Source: Paragordius varius
Taxonomy: Eukaryota > Nematomorpha
Length of the DNA stretch: 64,000 nt
Direction of reading: 5' to 3'
NCBI GenBank assembly: GCA_964247055.1
Contig: OZ176053.1
Coordinates: 6,572,001-6,636,000 of the forward strand
The first letter of the stretch is position 1. Every line of letters starts with the position of its first letter. This document shows positions 25,438 to 37,816 of this stretch, in pieces. Below the pieces are notes generated by a model. The model saw nothing but the letters and a program-made list of their open reading frames with translations. It did no database searches and was not told the origin of the DNA. The position numbers were made by a program, and so were the translations under genes.

Positions 25438-28400
25438 TTAATTTGACAAAGAAACTGTGGAATGGGTAGAGGATACGGTCATTGAATTTTGAGCTGATGA
25501 AGAAATATTATCGGGCAAAACAGTGCTGTTTTCCATATCTTGTGCTGCTGAAGACAGATTTTTCATGATGCTTAAATCCAAAGACAGTTTTTCTAAATTC
25601 TAACCATATACCATAATATATTAATAATTATGTTTAATGTTTTTAGAATATATAAGCTCAATCAAACATTTACAGTTATAAAGCAGTATATTTGGATTTT
25701 AAATGGAAAATAACACTTTTAAAAAAATATATATTTTAAATTAAATAAACCAATAAAATTGATTTTAATCATGTAATCAACATTTAAAAATTCAAGTATT
25801 GAACAAATATTTTAATTTTTTGACTAGTATTTTTGAGCGCGGTCACTATCATGGTCATGAATGTTGTATTCGTAAGCGGTCTAACCTAATATGACATATA
25901 CTTAAATTATTTGAAATTGGAGTATATAATTTTTAACCAAAATTAACGAATTAAAAGTTGAATGCTATACGACCTGTTCTAACATAATGTTTTTTGTCAA
26001 AGTTTCTTCCAACATGGATTTCAAGCGTTTGTTCATGGTATGAATGTCAGAAGCAACAGATGAAGTATTCAAAAATGAATTTGTACTAGTTGCCATACTC
26101 CCATGCACGTTATCCGAATTAAGGAGAGAGTTAAGCTTTTGTGATATAATTTTTTTGAATGGATTTATTATGGTGGTAGATTCTGGGGTTGGATATAGAG
26201 GAAAGATATTTAATGCATTTATTTATTGTCAGGGTTCAGATTTTAAATAAGTTAAAAAAAATTGACCCGTAGAGGAAATAATATGGATGCTAGTTTACCT
26301 ACTTGAATAAAGATTAAGAATTTGCAATATACCAATATTATGTTAAAAATAAAGCTTCGTGTTTATAATCTAATATTTCCAACCAAAAAACTCACAAAAA
26401 GGATAATATTTATAATGATTTTAAGCTTAAAAATTAACAATAAAACGAATCTCAGAAAACCAAAAATAAAAATTATAATTTGTAAATATTCATAGACCTA
26501 GATACATATTTCATAAAAAGAATAAGTATCAACTAACCTAAGTGATGGTGATTATTATCATAATTGTTATAAATTTTAGCGTTTGACAAACGGCGTACAT
26601 TAAGTATTGGTTCTTGTTGCGTAGACGTGCCTTTAGTTTTAAAAACATCAAAACTACTATTGTTGCCTGTTTGAGTCATGCTTAATTTCGCTTCAATAAA
26701 TTCATTCTTGGCCATTAGGTCATGGGCTAAGCCCGAAGCACTGTCTTCCAAATATCGGACCCGTTCACGTAACATACAAAGCTCTTGATGTGGTGAAAGA
26801 ATTACATTATTTCCATTTGAATTGGAGGGACTACTCAACTCTTGGGATCCGTAAGTTATGTCATCAATGGAAAATTTCTATACATAAACAATCGATTTTC
26901 GTTAGTTTTGATTAATTTAAAAAGAAAAAAATAACATTTTTATGTGAACATATACTTTGTTTTAAGGCTGAAGCTTGAGAATATTATATAACCCGTAAAT
27001 ATATTATATCGAAACAAAGAAAAGTAATTAAAAATTATACTTTAACCCTAGCAATGTCGCTTTTATTAGATTTCCGCATACCCATATTAAATGTACAAAA
27101 ATAATTTATTTCAAACTAACCTCTAATTTTACAAGGCATAATAACGTTTGAGGAGCAACAGAATTTACTTTAAATTTTTTTTTATATAATTAAAGCTTTT
27201 AGAAAAAACTAATGAATTGATTGCGTATAAAATAATATAATTAGGTGGAACAGATAATAACCTATGCAAAAACCATAAATTTAATTTCCCCCCCCCCATA
27301 ATATTTAAATAAATAGCGCTTAAAGTAAAAGATCATCCAAATCCTGCGTTAAAAATTTTGTAAAAATTATAAAAAAATATTGTTTTTAATTTTTTACTAA
27401 ATATTATGTAGTACATTGTCAAATATAATATATATATATGTATTTAGCAAAATAATGGTTGGTTGGAAGCTTGAGGTCCATTAACTACCGTTAGCAATTT
27501 TATAGAAAAACTTCCTCCATTCGGTTCTGCCATAAACTTTAAAGGGTATTTTTCGCAGGAATTATTTATTATGTTTTGTTCATCCAACGGATGTGTCTGC
27601 CTATCTTCTCATGCCGTTAACTTTCCCATAACTATATCGTTTTCTAAAGAAGTTCCTCCTATTAGATGTCCAAAGTAGCTGAATTTTAGTGTTATATATG
27701 TGCATTGATATTGTTTATGAAATCTGTGTTTTTCACTTTCAGCTTCCATGTTATGCAAACATTTTCCTCCAACAAAACAATTCAAAAGCATTTTTCTTTT
27801 TTCATCATCGTTTTTATTTGCCCGACTTTCACAGCCGTATAACATGATAGGGAATCAGCGCGTTTACTAATCGAATTTTTATTTTTATTGTATAGTATGT
27901 GAACTCCATAGTTTTTTATGGCAAAGTGAATATACGTCTTTTTATTAGAGCAAGTGTCAGTAACCAGCTCTATGTATTAGCTATCCACTTTATTAGAAAT
28001 TATAGATATGGGAGCATAGTTTAAGTTTTGCTAAGATTGAATGATAAATCATATTTTTTGTGGACATATATGAAAATGCTAATGCTGTTTTCAAGATTTG
28101 TTTGTCAATTGGCTAAATTTACCTATAGTCGGCATAGTGAAAGTCGTCAGAGTGTTACCCCTTACTTTTATTCCTGTCAGATTTAGCTCTCTCGTTTCTG
28201 AGACACGTTGAACAACATGGGAAATAATATGTAATATTAACGTAAACCAGTGTTCATTGGGCTCCAAGTGGTCTGGCCATGCGGGGTGGTAAGTAATAGG
28301 GATAAATTGGCGCATATATGAAATTGTTAAAGGGTATTGCGTATAACGTATTAGAACAAAGTGAAAAACTTTGATTTCGCTAACAAAATCAAATAACACT

Positions 28401-31400
28401 ATGTAAGCGAGAAAAAATTCAGCTATTTTTGACAGATAATTAGAGGAAATTCTTAGGAAAAGGATATAATACTAGGAAAAGTAAAGGGTAAGCGAGGAAA
28501 AGGCCGCACACCTATTCGTTTGATGGACTAAATATTACATTTTCTAAAACGTCCGCACAAAAAATATCCCTAAAGACCCAACCGAATGGGTCGTTAATCG
28601 ACCCACTTAGGTGCAAAAGCAAATAACTATAAAATTAATTATACAATTCAGCGAGGCAAAATACCCCGCGTTGACTGAAACTTATAAGTTGTCCCAATAA
28701 AAATTGATTATGCAGAAACTACCGGAATATAATTTATTATAAATTAATATTTAACATGATGGTATAGCAGATTAAGCGACGGACTACACTGAGTTTAGAC
28801 CTTAAAACTACGCAATTTTTCCATCATCACTGTGTCAACCCTGAGCTGGCAGGCGAGTGTTAAAAGCTTTGACAAGTAGCTAAAGAAGAACTATTTGTAT
28901 ATTTTAATTTTTAAAACGCCCACTAAAACTCTATTTTTTAAAGGAAACCACTATTCTTTTGCTAAAAAATGAAGTTAAACCTGATTGCCTAATGATATGG
29001 TATCATAATCCATATTTTTTCTGTTTTTTGGGCCCCCATTACTGTAATAAGTTGTGAACCCATCACTGGACTGTGGGAAACGATACATATTATTTAACCG
29101 TCTGTTCACCTCATGAGCAAATTTATCATTGACATTAGCACTAATTGGTTGACATGTGTTGTTTGACAATGAATTTGATGGCATGGCCAAACCCAAATAA
29201 TTGCGGACTAGGTTTGTCCCATTACTAACTAAACTCCAAGATGATGCACTTCTGCAAGAAAAAAAAGTATGTTAATACAATAATAAATAATTTTGGCATA
29301 AAATAAAAGTTTCAATCTGGAATTATATTAATAAAAATATTTTATTTTGTCGTTTTTCGAACGATTTAAAAAAAACTTTTTTTAATTTATTTAAACTTTG
29401 TAAGATATATCCTATTAACACTTAAATTCACCTTCGAACAATTAAAATTCACCCTCGAACAATTCAAATTTACCCTAAAATATATTGAATATTAAAAATT
29501 ACATATATTTTTTTATATTTTAAAAAAATAAAATTTCGTTTAAAATTAACATAATACTGAAAAAATAATAAAATATGCTATAAAAAATGATTCATATTGA
29601 TAAAGAGTTATATTAGCCCAAAAACACAATTTATTTTTAGGGTGAATTTGAATTGTTCAAGGGTGAATAGGAGGTGTAAAGTATATAGTTACCGTTTATC
29701 GTCATCAGAGTTTCCATTTTGAAAAGATGTTTCATGACCCAACGCTGAAGAATTGAACGAATCATTTTCTACATATAAATCAAAATTGTACCGAAAAAAA
29801 GTTAAAAGGTGAGGTAAAAACGATGTGTTGTATTACCGCTTTTAGAACAATAATTTTTTAACGATTTTTAGATAAAATTGAACTTAATTAAATATCAATC
29901 AATTATATTGAGGACTGCTCAACAAAATAATAATTGAACATAAATATTTCAAAAAACTGCCAAAATTTGATTTAGTGGCCTAATTGAATATAATTTCAGT
30001 GATAAATTTTAATAAAACTAACTTGTCATTGTAGTATTCAATTGATTGCTATTGCCATGCATGTAAAAACTTGTGTTTGGACTGCAAATGGTTTCAATGT
30101 TATTCTGTGAGGGTGAAGTATACCCACAAACTCCATTGTCTTGATTGGATTGATATTCATGCAACATTTCTTGTAATTTATCTGCTCGTTTTTTCTCTTG
30201 AACATATTGTCGTTTGAGATCTTTCAGCTATGAAAATAATAATAAAATAAAACTCTGTTTTGATTGCAAAGCAAAAAGTTATTATGCGTATTAAAAAATT
30301 ATGAGCTTTAATTATTTTTTGCTTTTAAATATTGTTGATAAAGACTATTAAACTGTGGTATAAAATGGGATGTGAAGAAAAAAACATCCAAAAAGATAAC
30401 TAATATAATTATTATATATGAGTCTATCCCAAAAGTTCAAGTTTTTTTTACATGATAGCGAGGGACTTTATTAAAAAAACAATTTTAAATACTAATATGT
30501 AATATATCACGTTGTTATATATAAACATCTACTTGAAATATAAATGGCTATGTATTAAACAGTTTAATTATCGAAATATATAATAAAATTGGACAAAAAA
30601 TATTTTTCGTGAAAACCTGAGAATTAAGTTTCCGTTCACATATTCGGAATTCTTCTTTTGCATCATCTATAGCCTTGGAATGATGCTCACTGCCTTGTAT
30701 AAACTTTTCAAATTCTTTATCATTTTCCAATAACTTTTGCTCTAATTTCTATTAAACATCATCAATTAAATTAATAAATATAAAATTATAATCCATCGCA
30801 AATATGATGCGTATGAAAAATTTCTATTAAACATCATCAATTAAATTGATAAATATGAATACGAATCCATCACAATATGATAATCGGTGATTTTGGCATA
30901 CGTAAAATATTATGAAATGGTTTAAGATCTTTTAACAAATGAAACAACTATATAATTTTATTTTAAATTAATTGTTATTCGCAAATCACAGTATTAAAGT
31001 TTTGATTAAATTATGATTTTGTAGATGCTAGGATTTTTTAATCATTACTTATAATAAAGATGCGCTTCAATTTATACTTGAGGCGATTCAAAATGTCTTA
31101 TTTGAGTATAAATACCACGATTTAAAATTAGGATCTAATTGAATTTCATAGGGTAGTAAAAGTAATATTAGCGCCCAAGTTAATATTAGCCTTTTAAAAA
31201 AGAAAACTTCGCAAAACCTTAGTTACCTTATCTAAAAAATAGTGAACCAAATATACTTTCTTTTCGTACAAACTCAAACGTATATAAATGTTTAACCTCA
31301 ATATGCGCTTGTTTATCTCCTATTTTGCCTTCAAGGTCATGAATCAAATCCTTTAAACCATTTATAATGGAATGTTTTTCCATCATTGTTGTGTGTAAGG

Positions 31401-32620
31401 TTTCATTTTCGCATTTTGTTGATTGTAATTGGTCCTAATACAAAACACTGTAACATTATATAAAAAAAATTTCAATTTTAATAAATAAAACCACATACAA
31501 ATATAATTTGATATTCTTCATTATGTTTTTGTGTAATTTGTGATATTTTGTCGGTTAAATCATCCTTACTATTTTCAAGGTCTATACATTTTGTCTCAAG
31601 TGTTTTGATTAAATCTGATTTCAGCTAATAAAATATAGGTGAAATATATTTTAATAAATAAAAAATTGACTCAGAAATTATCTATTATATTTTTCGGTTA
31701 AATAAAAATGCATCTTTTATGTCTGCATTGACACAACCAGAGATAGTTTTAAAAAAGTTAAAGCTAATTTGTGGATTTGAAGGGTTAAATACATAAAATA
31801 ATTATATTTAAATAATTTTAAAACGATTTTCACAAATAAGCAATTAAATACTTTCAACAGATTGTTTAATTTTGCAATTTTAGGGGAACTTTGCACAATA
31901 TATTGATGAAGAATAATTAATCGAGCTTGAAGAGACTTTAATTTGGAATGTGGTGTATCATTAATTTGGCAAACATACTTATCAATATGATCATTTATTA
32001 ATTGACTTATAAGGGTTTTGGCCGTATTTAAGGTATTGTATGTATGAGCGTAATCGCAATTTAATGCGCTAAAAATACATAAAATAACGATTATAATATT
32101 TTCAAAATTTGCTATATAAAAGGTTTAATATTACCTGGAAAGAAGTTGATCAGTTTCAGCAGCAATCTACAAATATTAATTTATTATACCTTTTGATCTG
32201 CCAAAGCCTTAACCAATTCATCGTTTTGTTTTAAAACCTAAATATAAAATGGATAAGTACAGATCTTAATTCATCTAAAAGCGTTCCATTTTGTAACTTA
32301 AACTCCTCTTCTTGGCGACACAATCGATTATGCAAGTTATCATTTTCGTTTTGAAGTTCTTTAATATTCTATCCATAAATTGTCATACTACCTGACGTTC
32401 CAACTTTTTATTTAGGATTTCATTTTCAGAAGAGCTTTTGAGATATTGTGCGTCTAATATTTTAATTCCTAGACATATAAGTCAACATTATACTGTTTTC
32501 AAATTTTTTGCACTGCTCAATCAACTTATAATTATCTTCTTTCATTAAAAGCATTTGAGTCTAAAAATTTAATTTTACTGCAAATACCTGCAAATTCTGA
32601 AAATCCTCTTCCGAATACAT
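25438..32620 (-). CDS. GRIPAP1: GRIP1-associated protein 1 (GRASP-1), recycling-endosome coiled-coil protein
   Basis: Sixteen exons on the minus strand: 32588-32620, 32494-32560, 32392-32468, 32261-32368, 32190-32237, 32135-32166, 31852-32068, 31499-31624, 31297-31434, 30617-30748, 30023-30227, 29693-29768, 28981-29251, 26538-26877, 25974-26182 and 25438-25599; 746 residues, all phases consistent (human 841). The N-terminus MYSEEDFQNLQTQMLLMKED matches human SEEEFQRMQAQLLELRTNNY; then SENEILNKKL and CRQEEEFKLQNGTLLDEL (human SENEMLQAKL, SQEEDFRLQNSTLMAEF). Later [20 protein letters not shown] matches [20 protein letters not shown], and RERVRYLEDSASGLAHDLM plus MNKRLKSMLEETLTKNIML match the human C-terminus. 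Mostly coiled coil with a Ser/Asn-rich linker. In mammals it is a Rab4 effector on recycling endosomes. The first five introns are 27, 25, 23, 23 and 23 nt; later ones reach 2103 nt and hold a LINE, a SINE and a MITE. Identification is firm; middle exons are less conserved. Confidence 0.9.
27440..28600 (-). mobile_element. Decayed LINE fragment in GRIPAP1 intron 13
   Basis: In minus-strand translation, pieces of the RT C-terminal region are recognisable: MLYGCESRANKNDDEKRKML at 27845 downward, followed by a YFGHLIGGTSLENDIVMGK block, the same layout as the fragment at 1-722. Upstream (28091-28399) LNLTGIKVRGNTL resembles the segment before the catalytic FADD box. Stops and frame changes are frequent, so it is dead. 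It is antisense to nothing and in the same orientation as its host gene. Confidence 0.7.
28752..28885 (+). mobile_element. tRNA-derived SINE (copy 1)
   Basis: An A-box-like TAGCAGATTAAG at 28765 onward is followed by GGACTACACTGAGT and a body TCCATCATCACTGTGTCAAC, CTGAGC..., TAAAAGCTTTGACAAG. The same order occurs on the minus strand at 49060-49195, where the B-box-like GAGTTCAAACCCC is intact. Two copies in opposite orientations with Pol III-type boxes support a SINE family. This copy lies in GRIPAP1 intron 13. Confidence 0.6.
29404..29690. mobile_element. MITE with TTCACCC/AACAATTCAAA subterminal repeats (copy 2)
   Basis: In GRIPAP1 intron 12. Iterated TTCACC..CGAACAATT at the left face GGTGAATTTGAATTGTTCAAG at the right. 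The interior also aligns with 1490-1808 (AAAATAATAAAATATGC, CCCAAAAACACAATTTATTTTTAG-like). The terminal TATACCATT is eroded. Confidence 0.65.
30741..30862. repeat. Local tandem duplication at a splice acceptor
   Basis: TTTCTATTAAACATCATCAA plus about 20 further bp occurs at 30746 and again about 81 bp on at 30827. It covers the acceptor of GRIPAP1 exon 10, so a second potential acceptor copy exists in the intron. Confidence 0.75.
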
Positions 32621-32708
32621 TTAAATATTTATTTATAAACTAGAGCATAAATTATTTTTGATTGGTGTTCCTCGGTGATAAAAATAGTTTTAAGGAGTAT
32701 ACCTGCTG
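32621..32708. promoter_or_regulatory. 88-bp divergent start-to-start spacer, GRIPAP1/FBXL5
   Basis: Only 88 bp separate the minus-strand GRIPAP1 ATG (32620) from the plus-strand FBXL5 ATG (32709). Both 5' UTRs and any shared promoter must fit here or overlap the genes, unless undetected 5' exons exist. No TATA box or known site is evident beyond general A+T richness. Confidence 0.6.
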
Positions 32709-35700
32709 ATGGTTGTATTATATTCAGATGAGATCGATGTTTATTCTATTCCTCATCAACGGATGAAAAATGTTATTTGGGATTTTTTGGGAAGGGTATG
32801 TAGAAATTTATTTATTTTTATTTAAATTAAAATTTTAAACCACATATTTATTTCCATAGATAAACGATATCGAGTACGCAAAGCCGAATGAAATATTTGT
32901 TCTTTTGAAATCGCTAACCAAAGCTTTTCTTGAGTTTGAAATTCATGAAAAAATTGAAAACGAATGCATATTGAAAGAATTGCAAAGGAAATTAGCAAAA
33001 TTATCAATCAGAAATACGAAAGTTTGCGATTGTCATAAGGATAGCAAATTACGTGAGATGCGGAAAATATTTGAAGCCGGTTATCATGTAAGCTTATCTC
33101 TGGATTTTTATTTACAAAAATTTTTAGGTTTAATTTAAAACAATGTATTTAATAAACTTATGCTGTGATTTTACCAATCCCAAAATATAATATTTTGAAA
33201 ATTTATTTCCACATATAATTATTCGCGATGCAATAAAAAATACAAGTTATAAAATTATTCGCTAAAGTAGGCATAAAACAAAGTATTTGACCTGGATCAT
33301 AGCTTTTTTAAGGAATCGTCTTAAAAAATGGATATATTATATTTTAATATTGAAATGGTACCTTTTTTAATATCGGCTACAAAACATTTTTATTTTCGGA
33401 TCCTGTTTCGGGCAAATAGTTTTGATTCTTATTTTTTAATAAAATTGGTTCTGGATTCGGGTTCACTTAAATGAAATGTTTATAATTAAAATGCCGAAAA
33501 TGCATAAAATATATCTCCCTTAAAAGATTATATGCTACTTTTACTATCTACAATATAAAGATTTAAGTAAAATAAAATTAATTTTTTAACTTTCAGGGAA
33601 ATGTTTTTGTATTATATATAATACTAATAATTTTTATCTCTCATTAATTTTAAAATGAAATCGGAACCATCTTACCAAAACATATTGAACCTTTTTTGTC
33701 AAAATTTGGAACTTATAGATGTGAAATCGGAACCAATTAATTTGATAAAAAAAGGCCTTTTTAAACAATGAATCCAATAAAGTTTTTTTTGGGTTTAGAC
33801 CCAATTTCTTAATATTAACTCACTTTATTTCTTTTTTCTAATAGTTAACGTCCAACAAACAATTCAGCGAATACAAAAATAAATTGAAAGATGCTCTAAG
33901 TGAATTTACTCATAACTTTATCCCACACATGGAGGAGGAAGAACAGGTAATTTGAATCTTACATAAAGAAATTATTTTGGATTTTGGATTTAATGATTAG
34001 TTTTTAATTTTCTATGATATGTTTATAATTTTGGCAATATTAATTATTTCTCATAGTATTTTCAACCCTTGTTAATGACCTACTTCACGTACGAAGAGTT
34101 GAAACAACTCAAAAAGATTGTTATGGTGCGACATTCTGTTGAAGCGTTTAATTTATTTGCTGGACTTGATGATACAACAAATATTTCAGGTTTTATTCCA
34201 TTTTTTATAAGAATTTGTATTTGATATATTTACAAAGTTTTTTACTCATAATTATACATTTATAAATATTTTTTCTGTTTAATTGTTATTTTACCAAAAA
34301 GAAATTCCAAAAGTTTTTTTACTAAATATTTTTTTTTTAGATTTACCATATTCCGCACATGCCATAAATACTGGAAATGATTTAGATTCATTACCCTACG
34401 AATTACAAATTAATATTCTTCAACGATTAGGCCCTAGAGATTTGGGTTCCCTTTCAAAGGTATTCAATTTATTTATATTTTTTCAAAAATATCCGCTTGA
34501 TACTAAAAGATTTGAAATACAAAACGTTAGACAAATATTTTTAAATTTTTGATAGATGTTAATAAAAACAACCTAAATTGTTAGGAATAGAGATGTTGTT
34601 AATTGATAACACAATCTTAATTATTTATATATGAGACAATTGTAACACTTAGGTTATATATAAAAAGTTAAGGTATAAAAAAGACACTGGCTGTCTTTAT
34701 AATTATGCTTTTTACTGTAGTATATATATATATCTATACTTGTGAAACTTGTTTTAAAAAAAGTTTATGATGTATGTAATCAAAATAAATCAGAGTAAAA
34801 TACTATCATGTGACATTGTAATGTATTGACTTTCAATAAAATTTTATTGATTTTTTTAGATATTATATATCCATTTTTGGCCTTAAAACGCTTTTTTAAT
34901 ATTTTATTACACGCATATAAGCAAACTTTTTCCGACATTAAATTAAAAGTTTTGGCAGCTAAGCAAAAAACTTATTAATACCTCCTATTCATATAAATAT
35001 AGGTTTCTCATAAATGGCGGAAAATGAGTCGATTACCTCAATTATGGACATGTATAACACCGATACGTTGGTTGAAAGGTATTTTATTCTATTTATATGT
35101 GATAAGATAAATATTTATTTCGATAAATAAATATTTAATTTAAAGAATTTTAAAACATATATAAATATATGAGTGAAATTATTTTTATAGATTGATATAT
35201 ATATTTTATTAGGTGATTGGACATTTATGGATTATACAAATTCATTGGCGACAGATGATTTCGATGAGAATACTGACAGTACACCCCTTGATCTAAATTC
35301 TCAGGTTTTAAAAAATTCGTGGTGAATATGCGATTTTTAGTCATTAGTTTTAAACTATATATTATGAAAATATCCTCAGTGTCTGACACATTGTTTTGTA
35401 GTAAAATGCTTGGATTTCTCATCATTATTATATATGAATGATTTATTTTTATAAATTTTTCATAGACAACCGTAACGAAAGAAAGCAAAACCCTTATTGG
35501 AATTGTGAAATATTTGTTACCCGAAGTCGGGTTGTACGTCAAATATTTGGATCTGTCATACTCCCGAAAACTGAACAATCACTTTGTAAATATATTTTTT
35601 CATATGATATACAAATATTTATACTAACTTACAGTAAGAAATATTTTTTTAAATAATATTTAAGTTTTGGTATTTAGATTCGTCTGTATATTTCATTTTT

Positions 35701-37485
35701 TATGACATTTTAAATGATCATTTATTACTTAACGATTGGTGTTTTTATTATTATATAGTTAAAGAAAATACTATCCTTATGCCCAAATTTGGAGCATCTT
35801 GATTTATCATACACCCATATTGGGGATGTGGCTTTTGCCGAGTAATTATTTATTTTCGATAAAACTTAACATAATAAAAAAAGATTAATTTTTTAGAATA
35901 AACCATATTTATAATTATTAGTTTCTATCGTTCAATATATATACTATAGTGAAAAGATTGAGCGTTTTACTAATTTAAATCGCTATTTTCTATTCACAAA
36001 ACAATCGGTTATATTTGAAAAATATTGTTCGATTACGTTTTATGTTTAAACTTTTGAAAATATTTTTTATCAATTTATCCTAAATTTTATATAAATTTGG
36101 CCATTTTTAGATTTTATTCGGAAAAATCATCATGTCCGCATCTAAAGTGTCTTAATTTAACTGGTTGTTCAAACTTAACTGATATGACTCTTTTATACCT
36201 TGCGAGGGGAATTACAGATATAAACCGGTGCACTGAATTACAAAGTATGAATTTTATTATCCAATTATTAAATAATGAAAATATATGGGGTTAACAAAGA
36301 TTCAATTAGATTCTTAACATAATGGTGTCTACCATATATTTTAACACTTTTTGCCATTCATTACCAATATCCGGAAAGAATTATTTCGGGATTTTGTTTA
36401 AGAAATTTCAATTTTTCATTTGAAATTTGTCGCGCTGCAAAAATATTTTGGAGGGCCGCTTGTTGGACACTTCTCATGCGAACGAATTAGGCCAAATTCA
36501 AATAAATTTATAAATAGTAATAAGTTAGCTTTTTTCTCCAATAACTCTAAATTACACATCTTTGGTTAGGATATTTTGGTTAAAATTAACAAAATCAAAA
36601 GCTTTGTTTTATTTAAAAATTAGTACCTTTATATTTTTCTTGAATATCATATATATAATAGATTCCAACAATGATACCAATACTTCATTGAATCAACCCT
36701 ATCAAGTTAGAGAATGTTCCTTAGAATGGCTCAGTTTGTCAGGATGTTGCAATATAACTGATAGAGGCTTAAGGTAGCTAATGTTTTTAATAGTTTTATA
36801 TCGTCTACATTTTTGCAAAAATGTCATTTTTTTATGTCGTTTCAGATTTCTGGCCCGCGATCACATGTTTTATCCACAATCATATGCTATAATATCAGAC
36901 CCATCATCATATATTCGAATGTCAAAAGATTTTTCAAATTTAAACATTAATAATTTTCCACACCCTAAAAATATAATTGGAGACGCAAACAATGATATGA
37001 AAATTCAACCCTTTTTACCCCCTATTTACCCAATCATTATCACTTTGCCTAAGTTACGATATCTTGATTTATCTGGTATTCCTTTGTTAACTTACGGTGG
37101 TTTAGCTTATTTCTTAACATTTTGTGGGCCAGAGCTTAGACCTGAATCCCTATACTATTGCGATAATGTTGTATCATTACAAAATGCTGCAAATAATTTT
37201 AATAATAATAATGATGATGATGGTAACATGACCTTTGTCCATAATTTTTTGGAATGTTTTCATAAAACTCTTTCTACCACCACCAACAATGAGTGCAAAA
37301 CTAAGGTCAAAAGTTCACAAACAAAATTTTCAATTGTTTCAAACGCTGGCGATTCTAAAGTCAGTGATACAACAATATATCGCTACGAAACAATCATAAA
37401 TAAGGTGGAAGAAATATTGGCGATGGCTAATGGCTGTCAAAATCTTGAATGTGAATCCAGATTTTGTTGTAGGATTTTAACTTGA
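32709..37485 (+). CDS. FBXL5: F-box/LRR protein 5, iron-sensing SCF ubiquitin ligase subunit
   Basis: Twelve exons: 32709-32795, 32860-33087, 33845-33946, 34057-34189, 34341-34459, 35003-35078, 35213-35304, 35466-35585, 35759-35841, 36111-36244, 36662-36773 and 36846-37485; 641 residues (human 691), phases all agree. Residues 1-180 form the hemerythrin domain; the Fe ligands of human FBXL5 are kept: His16 (IPHQRMK), His58/Glu59/Glu62 (FEIHEKIENE), His88 (CDCHKDSKL), His133 and Glu137 (IPHMEEEE). FQPLLMTYFTYEELKQLKK is almost human. F-box at about 197-240 (LDSLPYELQINILQRL), then leucine-rich repeats such as LCPNLEHLDLSYT, LKCLNLTGC and LEWLSLSGCCNITDRGLR. The C-terminus keeps the four [2Fe-2S] cysteines (Cys534, 626, 636, 637). 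FBXL5 targets iron-regulatory protein 2 for degradation when iron and oxygen are present. Identification is essentially certain. Confidence 0.96.
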
Positions 37486-37816
37486 TAGATTTTTCTGTAT
37501 TAATCATTTTAACAACTATCTGTAGCAAATAATATTCTCTACAATAGCTTACAATGATTGCATAAAAAATGATTTAACATATATCATAAGAGACATTTAA
37601 CAAATATTTATTTACAATAATAATATTTTTCGAGCAAATAATGATTTGTTCACTTATTATTATTTATCTGTCTATATTAAGTAATATAACAATATAAATG
37701 AAAATTATATAAGAGTAAAGAAATAAATCTACTACTATCACATAAACATCCATAAAATTGGGTGCATAAATTTTATTATGAATATGATTGATTATAATAT
37801 AAAGATTATTTTAAAT
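37486..37816. other. Convergent 3' spacer FBXL5 / small heat-shock protein
   Basis: 331 bp between the two stop codons, A+T-rich. The 3' UTRs and poly-A sites of both genes must lie here or overlap. Confidence 0.6.
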
